DNA of 18,035 bases from JANXVV01 sp038230975 (lineage in GTDB: Bacteria > Planctomycetota > Phycisphaerae > Tepidisphaerales > Tepidisphaeraceae): the NCBI GenBank assembly GCA_038230975.1, contig JBBRMF010000090.1:1-18035 (forward strand). The letters run 5' to 3'. The notes beneath the pieces are model-generated. The model was not told the DNA's origin. It did no database searches and was given only the letters and a program-made list of their open reading frames with translations. A program made the translations under genes and the position numbers. This document shows, piece after piece, positions 6,925 through 14,741 of this stretch. Position 1 is the first letter of the stretch; each line of letters starts with the position of its first letter.

Positions 6925-8658
6925 ATGGCTGAATTCGATCCCGATCATCTAAGACTCACCGATTTTCTGGACCTGCAAACCCTGCAGGAGATCCAGGACA
7001 GTTTCGCGGCCGTCGCGAACGTAAAGGCGGTCATCACCGATGCGGGCGGCGGCAGAATCACTCAACCCGCGCCGACGACGGAGTTTTTACGCCGCCAGCG
7101 TGCCATTGCCGCCGCAGAAGATAATCCCGACAAACCGCAAAAAGAAGGAACGGAATATGTTGCTCCGATCATGGTGAATAACCAGCGGCTCGGCACAATC
7201 CGCATGGCTGCCACCCGATCAGAAGGCTTGCCGATTGATGATGCCCGCCTTGCCATTCTGGCAGAAAAAGCCGGGCTTGAATTTAAGCAGGTGAAAGGAC
7301 TAGCGCAACAAATCAGCCGCGAGATCAACCGCGTCCGCAACGTAAAACCGGCGGCAATCCAGTTCCTGTTCCTGTTGGCCAACGCAATCGCGCGACTCTG
7401 CTTTCAGGAATTTCAGCTCCGCCAGCGCATCAATGAACTGACGGCCGTATACACAGTGACGATGATGCTTTCCGAAGCACGCGATTTGAATCGTGTGTTG
7501 CAGCGCACCGCCGAACTGGTTTGCGAACTAATGAGCGTGAAGGCAACCAGTATCCGATTGGTGAACAAGGAGAGCGATGAACTGGTCATTCGCGCGGTTC
7601 ACAATCTGTCGGCTGAGTATCTGAACAAGGGGAAAATTCTGCTGAGCCAGGCCGAGATCGACCGTATCGCGCTTTCCCCGAAAGGATATGAATACGTTCG
7701 CAATATGGCGGTCGATCCGCGAATTCTTTTTCCGCAGGAATCGATCCGCGAGGGAATCGTTTCGATGCTCTCGATCGGCATGCGATACAAAGGCCGACCG
7801 ATCGGGGCGCTTCGATTGTACACAAGCCAGGAACAATCCTTCACGCAATTGCAGATCGATTTGCTCAAAGCCGTCGCGGCTCAAGCGGCGGCGGCGATCG
7901 AGAATGCCAGATTGCAAGCGGAGACTGCCGAGGCCGATGCCCTGGAAAAACAGGTAATGATGGCCCGCGATGTCCAGCAGCGAATGATGCCGCACTCACC
8001 ACCGGAACTTGCCGGCATCGAGTTCGCCAGTATCTATATCCCCTGCTTTGAATTAGGCGGCGACTTCTACGATTTTATCCCCCTGCCGAGCGATAACCTT
8101 GGCCTGTGCGTCGCCGACGTGAGCGGCAAAGGCGTTCCGGCCAGCCTTACGATGGCATCCGTCCGATCCTCCCTGCGCGCTCACGTTGACTACATCTACT
8201 ATCTGTACGAGGTGCTGCAGCGCATCAACACCATGCTCTATCGCGACACGAAGACTGGTGAATTTGTGACGCTGTTCTACGGCGTGCTGGACACGCGCAA
8301 TCGCCGACTCACTTATTGCAATGCCGGTCATCCCCCAGGCCTGTTATTGCGAGATGGGCAACTACTCGAACTCGGCAGCGAAAACATGGTGCTCGGTGTC
8401 GATCCCGCCGAGCGATACACGCAAGCCGTCATCGACCTGAAATCCAACGACACCCTGCTTCTGTACACCGACGGTGTGCCCGATGCGATGAACTTCCAGC
8501 AACAAAGCTACGGCCGCCAGCGACTGGTAGATGCATTCATGAAAGGCGGCGAAACTGCCGGAGCGGTCGTGCAGAATCTGCTGTGGGATATGCGTAAGTT
8601 TGTCGGCCTGACCAAGCGGACGGATGATGTGACGATGATTGTGGTGAAAGTGAAGTAA
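6925..8658 (+). CDS. PocR-GAF-SpoIIE (PP2C-type) serine phosphatase
   Basis: This 577-residue soluble signalling protein has three parts. The N-terminus (about 12-150, LQTLQEIQDSFAAVANVKAV then ITDAGGGRIT) resembles a PocR sensory domain but lacks its usual cysteines. A GAF domain spans about 171-330 (ELTAVYTVTMMLSEA to AAIENARLQ). A short helix with the ARDVQQRMMP signature leads into a SpoIIE/RsbU-like phosphatase (about 355-577). The metal-binding residues are all visible: GGDFYD (D380, D383), VADVSGKG (D398), LYTDGVPD (D516) and TDDVTMI (D567, D568), with CNAGHPPG between them. Such proteins dephosphorylate anti-anti-sigma (STAS) proteins. No STAS or anti-sigma kinase gene is adjacent, so its target is unknown. 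No clear Shine-Dalgarno precedes ATG 6925. Confidence 0.9.
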   Translation: MAEFDPDHLRLTDFLDLQTLQEIQDSFAAVANVKAVITDAGGGRITQPAPTTEFLRRQRAIAAAEDNPDKPQKEGTEYVAPIMVNNQRLGTIRMAATRSEGLPIDDARLAILAEKAGLEFKQVKGLAQQISREINRVRNVKPAAIQFLFLLANAIARLCFQEFQLRQRINELTAVYTVTMMLSEARDLNRVLQRTAELVCELMSVKATSIRLVNKESDELVIRAVHNLSAEYLNKGKILLSQAEIDRIALSPKGYEYVRNMAVDPRILFPQESIREGIVSMLSIGMRYKGRPIGALRLYTSQEQSFTQLQIDLLKAVAAQAAAAIENARLQAETAEADALEKQVMMARDVQQRMMPHSPPELAGIEFASIYIPCFELGGDFYDFIPLPSDNLGLCVADVSGKGVPASLTMASVRSSLRAHVDYIYYLYEVLQRINTMLYRDTKTGEFVTLFYGVLDTRNRRLTYCNAGHPPGLLLRDGQLLELGSENMVLGVDPAERYTQAVIDLKSNDTLLLYTDGVPDAMNFQQQSYGRQRLVDAFMKGGETAGAVVQNLLWDMRKFVGLTKRTDDVTMIVVKVK

Positions 8659-8684
8659 AGTGTGTATCATAAAAAGGATCGATC

Positions 8685-8913
8685 ATGGCGCAATCCTCCT
8701 TAAAACATCGAATGAACGTGCTGGAGCAGGAACTGCTAAAATTGAAAGAGCAGATCAAGACCCCCCTCGGAAAAGCCCTAGTGGGAAGAGCTCTTCGGGG
8801 TCTATAAGGATGATCCCGCATTTGAAGAGGCGATGCGATTAGGGCGTGAATACCGCGAGTCGCTTCGTCCCAAGCCTCGAAAACAAAGGGCCCACCGCAA
8901 CGGTCATCCTTGA
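8685..8913 (+). pseudogene. Broken antitoxin gene of a VapBC-like module (frameshift plus amber codon)
   Basis: AAGGA at 8674-8678 leads into ATG 8685, which starts a coiled-coil protein (LEQELLKLKEQIK) that runs out of the family pattern at a run of six Cs (8761-8766) and stops at 8805-8807. One frame over, the sequence continues as SEKP-stop-WEELFGVYKDDPAF then EEAMRLGREYRESLRPKP, ending at TGA 8911-8913. The PWWE..FKDDPAFDEAMRLGREYRES pattern is the C-terminus I know from short antitoxins paired with PIN toxins. One extra C and a TGG-to-TAG change at 8779-8781 would explain the broken frame. The intact product would have been about 75 residues. A sequencing error could explain the C-run difference but not easily the amber codon as well. 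Confidence 0.75.
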
Positions 8914-9322
8914 TACGGATCATGTGAGCCTGGTTTTCGACGGGAGCGCGGCGGGACGGCGGATTCAACAGAGGCTATCCGCTCTCTTGCCGGAAGATGT
9001 CGGCACAACCATCATCACCTATGAAGAACAAAGCCGGGGATGGCTTTCGTATATCTCCGGTGCCAAGAACGTAACTGATCAGGTCGAAGCATATCGCAGG
9101 CTGGAAAATCACCTCGAATACTTTAAGCGGCTCTTCGTTCGCGGCTTTTCACAATCTGCCGCCGTCGAATATCAACGCCTCCGAAAGACTGTCCGCATCG
9201 GGACAATGGACCTCCGCATCGCGGCGATCGCACTAACCCACCCTGCGACAGTGCTATCGAGAAACCTCCGAGATTTTGAGAAGGTGCCGGGCCTGAAGAT
9301 TGAGGACTGGTCAAAACCGTAA
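8846..9322 (+). CDS. vapC: VapC-like PIN-domain ribonuclease toxin (start uncertain)
   Basis: The open frame of 158 codons from GTG 8846 encodes a PIN domain, the fold of VapC toxins that cut RNA. ILDTDHVSL at residues 21-29 has the first acidic residues (D23, D25). E60/E61 in TYEEQSRGW, D122 in MDLRIAAIA and N140/D143 in LSRNLRDFEKVPGL complete the acidic site, and the protein ends with the usual KIEDW. Homologues normally begin just before ILDTDH. Here the codon at that point is ACG (8900-8902), and there is no ATG, GTG or TTG between 8846 and the PIN core. Translation from GTG 8846 would add 18 residues unlike the family and start deep inside the antitoxin region. The toxin may be silent, which fits a broken antitoxin. 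Confidence 0.8.
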   Translation: MNTASRFVPSLENKGPTATVILDTDHVSLVFDGSAAGRRIQQRLSALLPEDVGTTIITYEEQSRGWLSYISGAKNVTDQVEAYRRLENHLEYFKRLFVRGFSQSAAVEYQRLRKTVRIGTMDLRIAAIALTHPATVLSRNLRDFEKVPGLKIEDWSKP

Positions 9323-9458
9323 AAAGCATATTCCATATAGGTGCAAGAGACGGCGAATACTTTCTCGATAAATCTTCGGCGGACGATTGAACATATCATC
9401 GCCAAACAACACGGTGGATTGGGCGTGGAACAGAACATAACCGCAGCGTAAAAATTCC
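9323..9458. other. 136-bp spacer between convergent genes, nothing recognised
   Basis: This gap lies between the ends of the PIN toxin (+) and the ABC exporter (-). A 36-codon frame from GTG 9340 is open but has no Shine-Dalgarno and no recognisable motif. I see no clear hairpin terminator. Confidence 0.4.
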
Positions 9459-11609
9459 TTACACCGGTGCCGCAAACAACTGCCTCTCATACAACTGCTG
9501 ATACACCTCACACGTCTCCAGCAATTCCGCGTGTTTACCTTGCCCGACAATCTGGCCTTTTTCCATGACGACGATCGTGTCAGCCGAGATGATCGTGCTG
9601 AAGCGGTGCGCGATGACGAACGTGGTCCGTTCGTGCATGAGACCTTCGATTGCTTTCTGAATGAGCCCTTCGCTTTCGGCATCCACCTGGCTGGTGGCTT
9701 CGTCGAGAATGAGGATCGGCGTTTCACGAAGGATGGCGCGGGCGATACAGAGGCGTTGACGTTGACCGCCGGAAAGTTGAGCGCCGTGCTCACCGAGGAC
9801 GGTGTCGTAGCCGTTTGGCTTTTCGAGAATAAATTCGTGGGCGAATGCCCGTTTGGCGGCGGCGATGATGCTTTCTCGCTTCGACAGCGGCTGTCCGTAC
9901 GCAATATTGTCCGCAATGGTGCCCGGGAAAATCACGGCTTCCTGCGTCACGATTCCAATCTGTTTCCGCAGTGAACGTAGCGTCGCCTGTTTGATATCCA
10001 CGCCATCAATCAGCACGCGGCCTTGTTGCGGATCATAGAAACGGGGGAGTAGAGCCAGGAGCGTTGTCTTGCCACTTCCATTGCGGCCAACTACCGCAAC
10101 GCTTTTGCCGCGGGGAACAACCAGGTCGACGTTTTGTAACGCGGGGGAAGTCGCGTTGGGATAGGTGAATGTCAGATTTTCGAAGCGGACTTCGCGTTGC
10201 AGTGGAGGGAGTTTCTTTCGCAGGGGCGACGAAGAACCCCGGGCGTCGCCTACGGCTTTCGCACCCGGCTTGTGGAGGTATTTGCGATCGCGCTCAACGG
10301 TGACATCCATGGTTTCAAAAATGCGGGCGGCGGCGGCGTTCGATTTTTGCAGGGCGTTGTTCACCTTGCTGAATTTACGGAGCGATTCACCAATGACGGT
10401 CAGACAGGCCATCACCCCCATGAAATCAGTTGGGTCTAATTCGCGGCTAACACGCATGAGGTAGGCGGCATACATCACGATCGCGCAGACCACGAAAAAT
10501 GTCAGCGTCTCCATCAGCGGTGCGCTAAACGCATCAATGCGGCTCATCTTCAACTGTTCACCGACGAGTCCGTTCATGATCCGACTGTATCGCCGTCTCT
10601 CAAATCGTTCGGCCCCGCCGGCTTTGACGACGCGGATGCCGATCAGCGTGCCTTCCAATTGGCCGAGCATGCTTGAGCTACTCTGCAGCGCCTTGCGGCT
10701 GGCCCGCCGCATTTTTTTTCCGAACTTCTTGATGATCGCAAACATCAGCGGGCCAAACAGCACGATGCCCAGCGTCATGCGATAGTCGAGATAAACCGCG
10801 AGCACAAAAAAGATTGCCGCCTTGATCGGCTCCTGAATGCTCTGCCCGAGCACCGTCTTGAAACCATCCTGCAGCCCGCCAGCATCCTGCACCAATCGGC
10901 TGGTGACATCGCTCGTTCCCTTCATCCCAAAAAAACCGAGGGGAATATGCAGGACATGGTCGTAAAGCTCCCGCCGCAAGTCATTGACGGCAAGGATCGC
11001 AGCTTTGTCGGAATAATATTCTTGAAAATACCGGAGAATATTGCTGATAATGGTCAACCCACCGACGATTCCCAGCACAACCGCCAACGCCCAGATGGCA
11101 TCTTTCGGCAGTCGATTGGCGGTATTAATCATCGCCCGGTAGTGCCATGACAGCGGAGGAAGCTGCAACTGTATGAGCTTCTCAACGTGCGAGGACGAGA
11201 CCCGAAGATTCAACGCCGTCACATTGGGATCGGCCAATGCCTGAAGCGTGCCCTCATGTGCATCCGTGTGAACGGTGTCGAACTTCTTCAACCCCGCCCG
11301 GCCGGCCACGCCTTTTTTCTCGATGGAAAGCAGCCTGACTTCCTCCGGATTCTCCGAGATGCGTACGCCAAGCCGATTCCCCGCCACAATTCGGGCGGTG
11401 TAATTTTGCAGCGTATCTTCGCTCAGCAGAAGTCGCAGGATCGGGAGCAAGGCTCCCATTCCACCGGCACTGGTAAGCCCGAACAATATCGCGCAGCTAA
11501 TCGAGATCGCGACAATTTTTCGATGAGGATACAAATAGCGGCACGCCCGCCAGAAGTCGGCGGTGCTCTTATCTTTTTTTCGCTGCTCTCGGGGAACTTC
11601 AGAACTCAT
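9459..11609 (-). CDS. MsbA-type ABC exporter (fused membrane and ATPase domains) with PDZ-like periplasmic insertion
   Basis: This 716-residue half-transporter is expected to act as a homodimer exporting a lipid, glycan or similar substrate across the inner membrane. ATG 11609 is chosen over the longer open frame to 11813. It gives MSSEVPREQRKKDKSTADFW just before the first helix, and GAGAGGA (complement of 11619-11625) lies nine bases upstream. Membrane helices begin at about residues 32-62 and 171-190, with the remaining four up to about 400. The ATPase domain has Walker A GRNGSGKTT (508-516), signature LSGGQ (612-616), Walker B ILILDE (E637) and H668. Between helices 1 and 2 sits about 110 extra residues, including a segment (about 78-150) resembling a PDZ domain. 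MsbA is about 580 residues, so the insertion explains the extra length. The gene is divergent from the aminotransferase. Confidence 0.9.
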   Translation of the reverse strand: MSSEVPREQRKKDKSTADFWRACRYLYPHRKIVAISISCAILFGLTSAGGMGALLPILRLLLSEDTLQNYTARIVAGNRLGVRISENPEEVRLLSIEKKGVAGRAGLKKFDTVHTDAHEGTLQALADPNVTALNLRVSSSHVEKLIQLQLPPLSWHYRAMINTANRLPKDAIWALAVVLGIVGGLTIISNILRYFQEYYSDKAAILAVNDLRRELYDHVLHIPLGFFGMKGTSDVTSRLVQDAGGLQDGFKTVLGQSIQEPIKAAIFFVLAVYLDYRMTLGIVLFGPLMFAIIKKFGKKMRRASRKALQSSSSMLGQLEGTLIGIRVVKAGGAERFERRRYSRIMNGLVGEQLKMSRIDAFSAPLMETLTFFVVCAIVMYAAYLMRVSRELDPTDFMGVMACLTVIGESLRKFSKVNNALQKSNAAAARIFETMDVTVERDRKYLHKPGAKAVGDARGSSSPLRKKLPPLQREVRFENLTFTYPNATSPALQNVDLVVPRGKSVAVVGRNGSGKTTLLALLPRFYDPQQGRVLIDGVDIKQATLRSLRKQIGIVTQEAVIFPGTIADNIAYGQPLSKRESIIAAAKRAFAHEFILEKPNGYDTVLGEHGAQLSGGQRQRLCIARAILRETPILILDEATSQVDAESEGLIQKAIEGLMHERTTFVIAHRFSTIISADTIVVMEKGQIVGQGKHAELLETCEVYQQLYERQLFAAPV

Positions 11610-11642
11610 GCGGCGCGGTCCTCTCGGTCGATAAACACTGAC

Positions 11643-11674
11643 GTCCGATGTTTTATCGGACGAAGCAGTATAAT
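11643..11674. promoter_or_regulatory. Operator-like inverted repeat next to a possible bidirectional -10 box
   Basis: GTCCGATGTTTTATCGGAC (11643-11661) has perfect 7-bp arms around GTTTT. Eight bases further on, TATAAT (11669-11674) is a perfect + strand -10. The overlapping complement of 11667-11672 reads TATACT, a good - strand -10. No convincing -35 box was found for either direction. Position between divergent genes makes a shared control region plausible. Confidence 0.35.
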
Positions 11675-11721
11675 CGCTGGAGCGACGAAATGAGAGTGAT
11701 GTATAACGAACGACAAAACGA

Positions 11722-11815
11722 GAATGACGAATCAATGACGAAATCCAAATGAAAGACTCGGCGATACATTCGTCATTGATGTCATTCAGGTTTCCAGTTT
11801 CAGGTTTCGTCATTT
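11722..11815. repeat. Degenerate heptamer (GACGAAT/ATTCGTC) repeat with inverted arms
   Basis: Imperfect copies of AATGACGAA recur on both strands. GAATGACGAATCAATGACGA (11722-11741) is nearly the inverse of ATTCGTCATTGATGTCATTC (11768-11787), apart from a two-base difference, and GTCATT follows again at 11809-11814. Strings of this kind are, to my knowledge, common between genes in planctomycetes. It lies in the leader of the aminotransferase gene. Confidence 0.55.
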
Positions 11816-11831
11816 CACCAGAAAGTGATCC

Positions 11832-12977
11832 ATGTCCAAAAACATTCCCTTAGCCCGTCCCGATATCACCCAGCGCGAGATCGACGCCGTCGTCGATGTG
11901 CTGCACAGCGATACGCTGTCGATCGGCCCAAAAGTTGAAGAATTTGAAAAGCTGTGTGCGGCCCTTGCCGGGCGTCGACATGCGGTAGCGGTTTCGTCGG
12001 GCACCGCCGGGTTGCACTGCTGCATGATCGCCGCGGGCATCGGTGAAGGGCACGAAGTCATCACCACCCCATTCTCGTTCGTCGCGTCGGCCAACTGCAT
12101 CTTATTTGTCGGGGCCAAACCGATCTTCGTTGACATTGATCCAAAGACGCTGAATCTTGATGTGAACAAGGTAAAAGCCGCCATCACGCCGAACACCAAA
12201 GCGATTGTCGCGGTGGAGGTCTTCGGGCATCCCGGGGGAATGATCGAATTGGAGCAACTGGCTCAACGGCATGAACTGGTGCTGATCGAAGATTGCTGTG
12301 AAGGTTTTGGTGGATACGACGGCAAGCGCGCCATCGGATCGTTCGGCCGCGCGGGGGTCTTTGGGTTCTACCCCAACAAACAAATTACCACCGGTGAAGG
12401 GGGCATGATCGTCACCGATGACACTGCCTTTGCCGCCATGTGCGCCAGCCTGCGGAATCAGGGTCGCGATGGCATGGCCTGGCTCGCCCACCAACGGCTC
12501 GGCTACAACTATCGTCTCGACGAAATGAGCGCGGCCCTCGGTGTGGCACAAATGGAACGCCTCGAAGACATCCTCGACAAGCGCCGCAAAGTTGCCCACA
12601 TCTATATGGAACGGTTGATGACCAGCCGTTACCTCATTTTGCCGACTTTGACTGAAGATGATCTGATGAGTTGGTTCGTCTTTGTCGTCCGCCTCAACGA
12701 CCTATTCGAAATCGGTGATCGCGACCAGGTCATGAAAGACCTTCGTGCCGCCGGCATCGGCTGCAACAATTACTTCCCCCCGATCCACCTACAGCCGTAT
12801 ATCGCCGAGAAATTCGGCTACAAAATCGGTGATTTCCCCATCACCGAATACGTCGCCGCCCGAACGCTCGCGCTGCCATTCTTCGGAAAAATGACTGGGC
12901 GGCAGATCAATCATGTTTGCGATTCTCTGGAAGGCATTTTGGAGAAAACGTTGATGGGGAGGAAGGGAAGGTTTTGA
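11832..12977 (+). CDS. DegT/DnrJ/EryC1-family PLP-dependent sugar aminotransferase
   Basis: This 381-residue enzyme of aspartate-aminotransferase fold I transfers an amino group to a keto group on a nucleotide sugar, usually for surface glycans or glycosylated metabolites. The N-terminus (MSKNIPLARPDITQREIDAV then VDVLHSDTLSIGPKVEEFE) is typical. The cofactor phosphate and ring contacts include SSGTAGLH (55-62) and LIEDC with D154, which should pair with the pyridine nitrogen. K183 in FYPNKQITTGEGG is the Schiff-base lysine. LGYNYRLDEMSAALGVAQ and the C-terminal NYFPPIHLQPY complete the family pattern. The exact sugar substrate cannot be told. It has only a weak Shine-Dalgarno (GAAAG) before ATG 11832 and no adjacent sugar pathway genes. 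It is divergent from the ABC exporter, which might handle a related glycoconjugate. Confidence 0.93.
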   Translation: MSKNIPLARPDITQREIDAVVDVLHSDTLSIGPKVEEFEKLCAALAGRRHAVAVSSGTAGLHCCMIAAGIGEGHEVITTPFSFVASANCILFVGAKPIFVDIDPKTLNLDVNKVKAAITPNTKAIVAVEVFGHPGGMIELEQLAQRHELVLIEDCCEGFGGYDGKRAIGSFGRAGVFGFYPNKQITTGEGGMIVTDDTAFAAMCASLRNQGRDGMAWLAHQRLGYNYRLDEMSAALGVAQMERLEDILDKRRKVAHIYMERLMTSRYLILPTLTEDDLMSWFVFVVRLNDLFEIGDRDQVMKDLRAAGIGCNNYFPPIHLQPYIAEKFGYKIGDFPITEYVAARTLALPFFGKMTGRQINHVCDSLEGILEKTLMGRKGRF

Positions 12978-13067
12978 TTGATCTGGAGGTGGGTTTACAC
13001 CCTTGGAGTGCCCCACGGATGCCGAGGGTCTTTTCACCCAGATCAATGCACCGGCGCAAACGCCGGT
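12978..13067. repeat. Structured spacer with two inverted repeats between convergent genes
   Basis: TTGATCTGG (12978-12986) and CCAGATCAA (13038-13046) form a perfect 9-bp pair enclosing a 51-bp loop. ACCGGCG-CAAA-CGCCGGT (13050-13067) is a perfect 7-bp stem. The latter resembles REP-like palindromes scattered in planctomycete genomes. Neither has a T-tract, but together they may separate the converging aminotransferase and zwf transcripts. Confidence 0.55.
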
Positions 13068-13107
13068 CTAAATGAAAAGTGGATCGGCACATCGGCCCGC
13101 CCATCCC

Positions 13108-14649
13108 TCACTGCAACGAACACGCGATCACCGGATCCGGCGCTTCGTTCTCACCCTGCAACCAGCGCCGGCCATCATTTTCAATCAGATCCATCCCGCG
13201 CTGTGGACCCCAGCTACCGGGCGCATATTCATCTGGTGGCCTCGTCGATTGCGCCCAGCCCTGCTCGATCGGATCAATCACCGCCCAGGCGGCCTCGGCT
13301 TCATCCCCGCGAATGAAGAGTGTTTGATCGCCGGTCATCGCATCGAAGATCAACCGTTCATAAGCCTCCGGCGATTCAACGCGAAACGTTTCTTCGTAGT
13401 TAAAATCCAGCGCGACTGATTTGATATTGAGCGCGCCACCCGGCACCTTACCATTCAGCCGCCAACTGATCCCTTCCTCCGGCTGCACTTTCACGATCAG
13501 ATCATTCGGGTACACCGGCGAATCGCACTGCTTCTGAAAAAGCGTCAAGGGTGGCGACCTAAACCGCACCACCACCTCGCTCAATTTCTCACCCAGATAT
13601 TTACCCGTCCGCAAATAGAATGGCGTGCCACTCCATCGCCAATTGTCGATAAACAACTTGATCGCCGCAAAAGTCTCGGTCGAGGAATTCGGGTCAACGC
13701 CCTTTTCTTTTTTGTAGCCATCCGTCTTGGCTTTGTCCGATCCACCGGCGGTGTATTGGCCGCGCACCGTGAAATCATTCACACCATTGGCCCCACCGCG
13801 AATCGGGCGGATCGACTTAAACACCTTCACCTTTTCGTCGCGAATGCTCCGCGCATCCAGCGCCACCGGCGGTTCCATCGCCACCAGCGCCATCAACTGA
13901 AAGATGTGATTCTGCACCATATCCCGCAGCGCGCCGCTCTTGTCGTAGTACCCACCTCGACTGCCAACCCCAAGCGTTTCACTGACGGTAATCTGCACGT
14001 GATCGATATATTTGTAATTCCAGATCGGTTCAAACATCGCGTTGGCAAAACGCATCACCATCATGTTTTGAACGGTTTCCTTACCCAGGTAATGATCGAT
14101 TCGGAAAACCTGCTCTTCACCAAAGTTCTTGATCAACAGTTGATTGAGCGACTTCGCACTCGCCAGATCCCGGCCAAACGGCTTTTCGATAATCACCCGC
14201 TGCCAACTGCCTGCCGCGCCGGGTTGTTGTTTGTGTCGTTCACCGAGCCGTTCGATGATCGGCTCAAACGTGTTGGGGGGCGTCGAAAGATAGAACAGTC
14301 GATTGCCGCCCGTTCCCACCGATTGATCGAGCTTCGCCAGTTGATCGGCCAATTTCGCATGATCATCATTAGAGCCGTAGTCTCCCTGGACATAGCTCGT
14401 ATTTTTCTCGATGCGATCCCACACCGCCGCATCAAATGGCTTGGTCCGCGCAAACTGCTGCACGGCCTCGCGACATTCCTTACGATACTCGTCATCGCTC
14501 ATCGGCGAACGCGCGTACCCCACCAGCGCGAATTTCTCCGGCAGGAATTTCTCCCGAGCCAGTTCGTAAATGGCCGGGATGAGTTTCCGCTTGGCGAGGT
14601 CGCCGCTGGCACCGAAAATCACAAGGGCACAAGGAGATGCAGTCGGCAT
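13108..14649 (-). CDS. zwf: Glucose-6-phosphate 1-dehydrogenase
   Basis: This 513-residue cytoplasmic enzyme oxidises glucose 6-phosphate to 6-phosphogluconolactone, the entry step of the oxidative pentose phosphate pathway, with NADP+ or NAD+. The coenzyme loop is GASGDLAKRKL (13-23). The substrate motif RIDHYLGKE starts at R183 (D185, H186, K190). The catalytic base is H248 in MVQNHIFQ. EKPFG and WRWSGTPFYLRTGK are also characteristic. The length is normal. GGAG (complement of 14657-14660) is seven bases before ATG 14649. No pgl, gnd or other pathway gene is adjacent. The next upstream - strand gene is a small membrane protein 92 bp away that may share a transcript. Confidence 0.97.
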   Translation of the reverse strand: MPTASPCALVIFGASGDLAKRKLIPAIYELAREKFLPEKFALVGYARSPMSDDEYRKECREAVQQFARTKPFDAAVWDRIEKNTSYVQGDYGSNDDHAKLADQLAKLDQSVGTGGNRLFYLSTPPNTFEPIIERLGERHKQQPGAAGSWQRVIIEKPFGRDLASAKSLNQLLIKNFGEEQVFRIDHYLGKETVQNMMVMRFANAMFEPIWNYKYIDHVQITVSETLGVGSRGGYYDKSGALRDMVQNHIFQLMALVAMEPPVALDARSIRDEKVKVFKSIRPIRGGANGVNDFTVRGQYTAGGSDKAKTDGYKKEKGVDPNSSTETFAAIKLFIDNWRWSGTPFYLRTGKYLGEKLSEVVVRFRSPPLTLFQKQCDSPVYPNDLIVKVQPEEGISWRLNGKVPGGALNIKSVALDFNYEETFRVESPEAYERLIFDAMTGDQTLFIRGDEAEAAWAVIDPIEQGWAQSTRPPDEYAPGSWGPQRGMDLIENDGRRWLQGENEAPDPVIACSLQ

Positions 14650-14741
14650 GATTAAGCTCCGTATCGGGTCACCGTTTCAAGGTCGACAGGATACGGGAAG
14701 ATCGCCGTGCTTCAAGCCGGGCCAGCGGCTTTCACTCCCGG

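Noticed and set aside
9340..9450. 36-codon frame from GTG 9340 in the spacer before the ABC exporter
   Set aside because: It has no ribosome site, no motif and no context; a random frame of this length is expected.
11610..11813. 68-residue N-terminal extension of the ABC exporter
   Set aside because: It reads through repeat-rich spacer DNA and lacks a membrane or domain signal. The internal ATG has a good ribosome site.
13756..14655. 299-codon + strand frame opposite zwf
   Set aside because: It is His- and Arg-rich nonsense opposite an unmistakable glucose-6-phosphate dehydrogenase.
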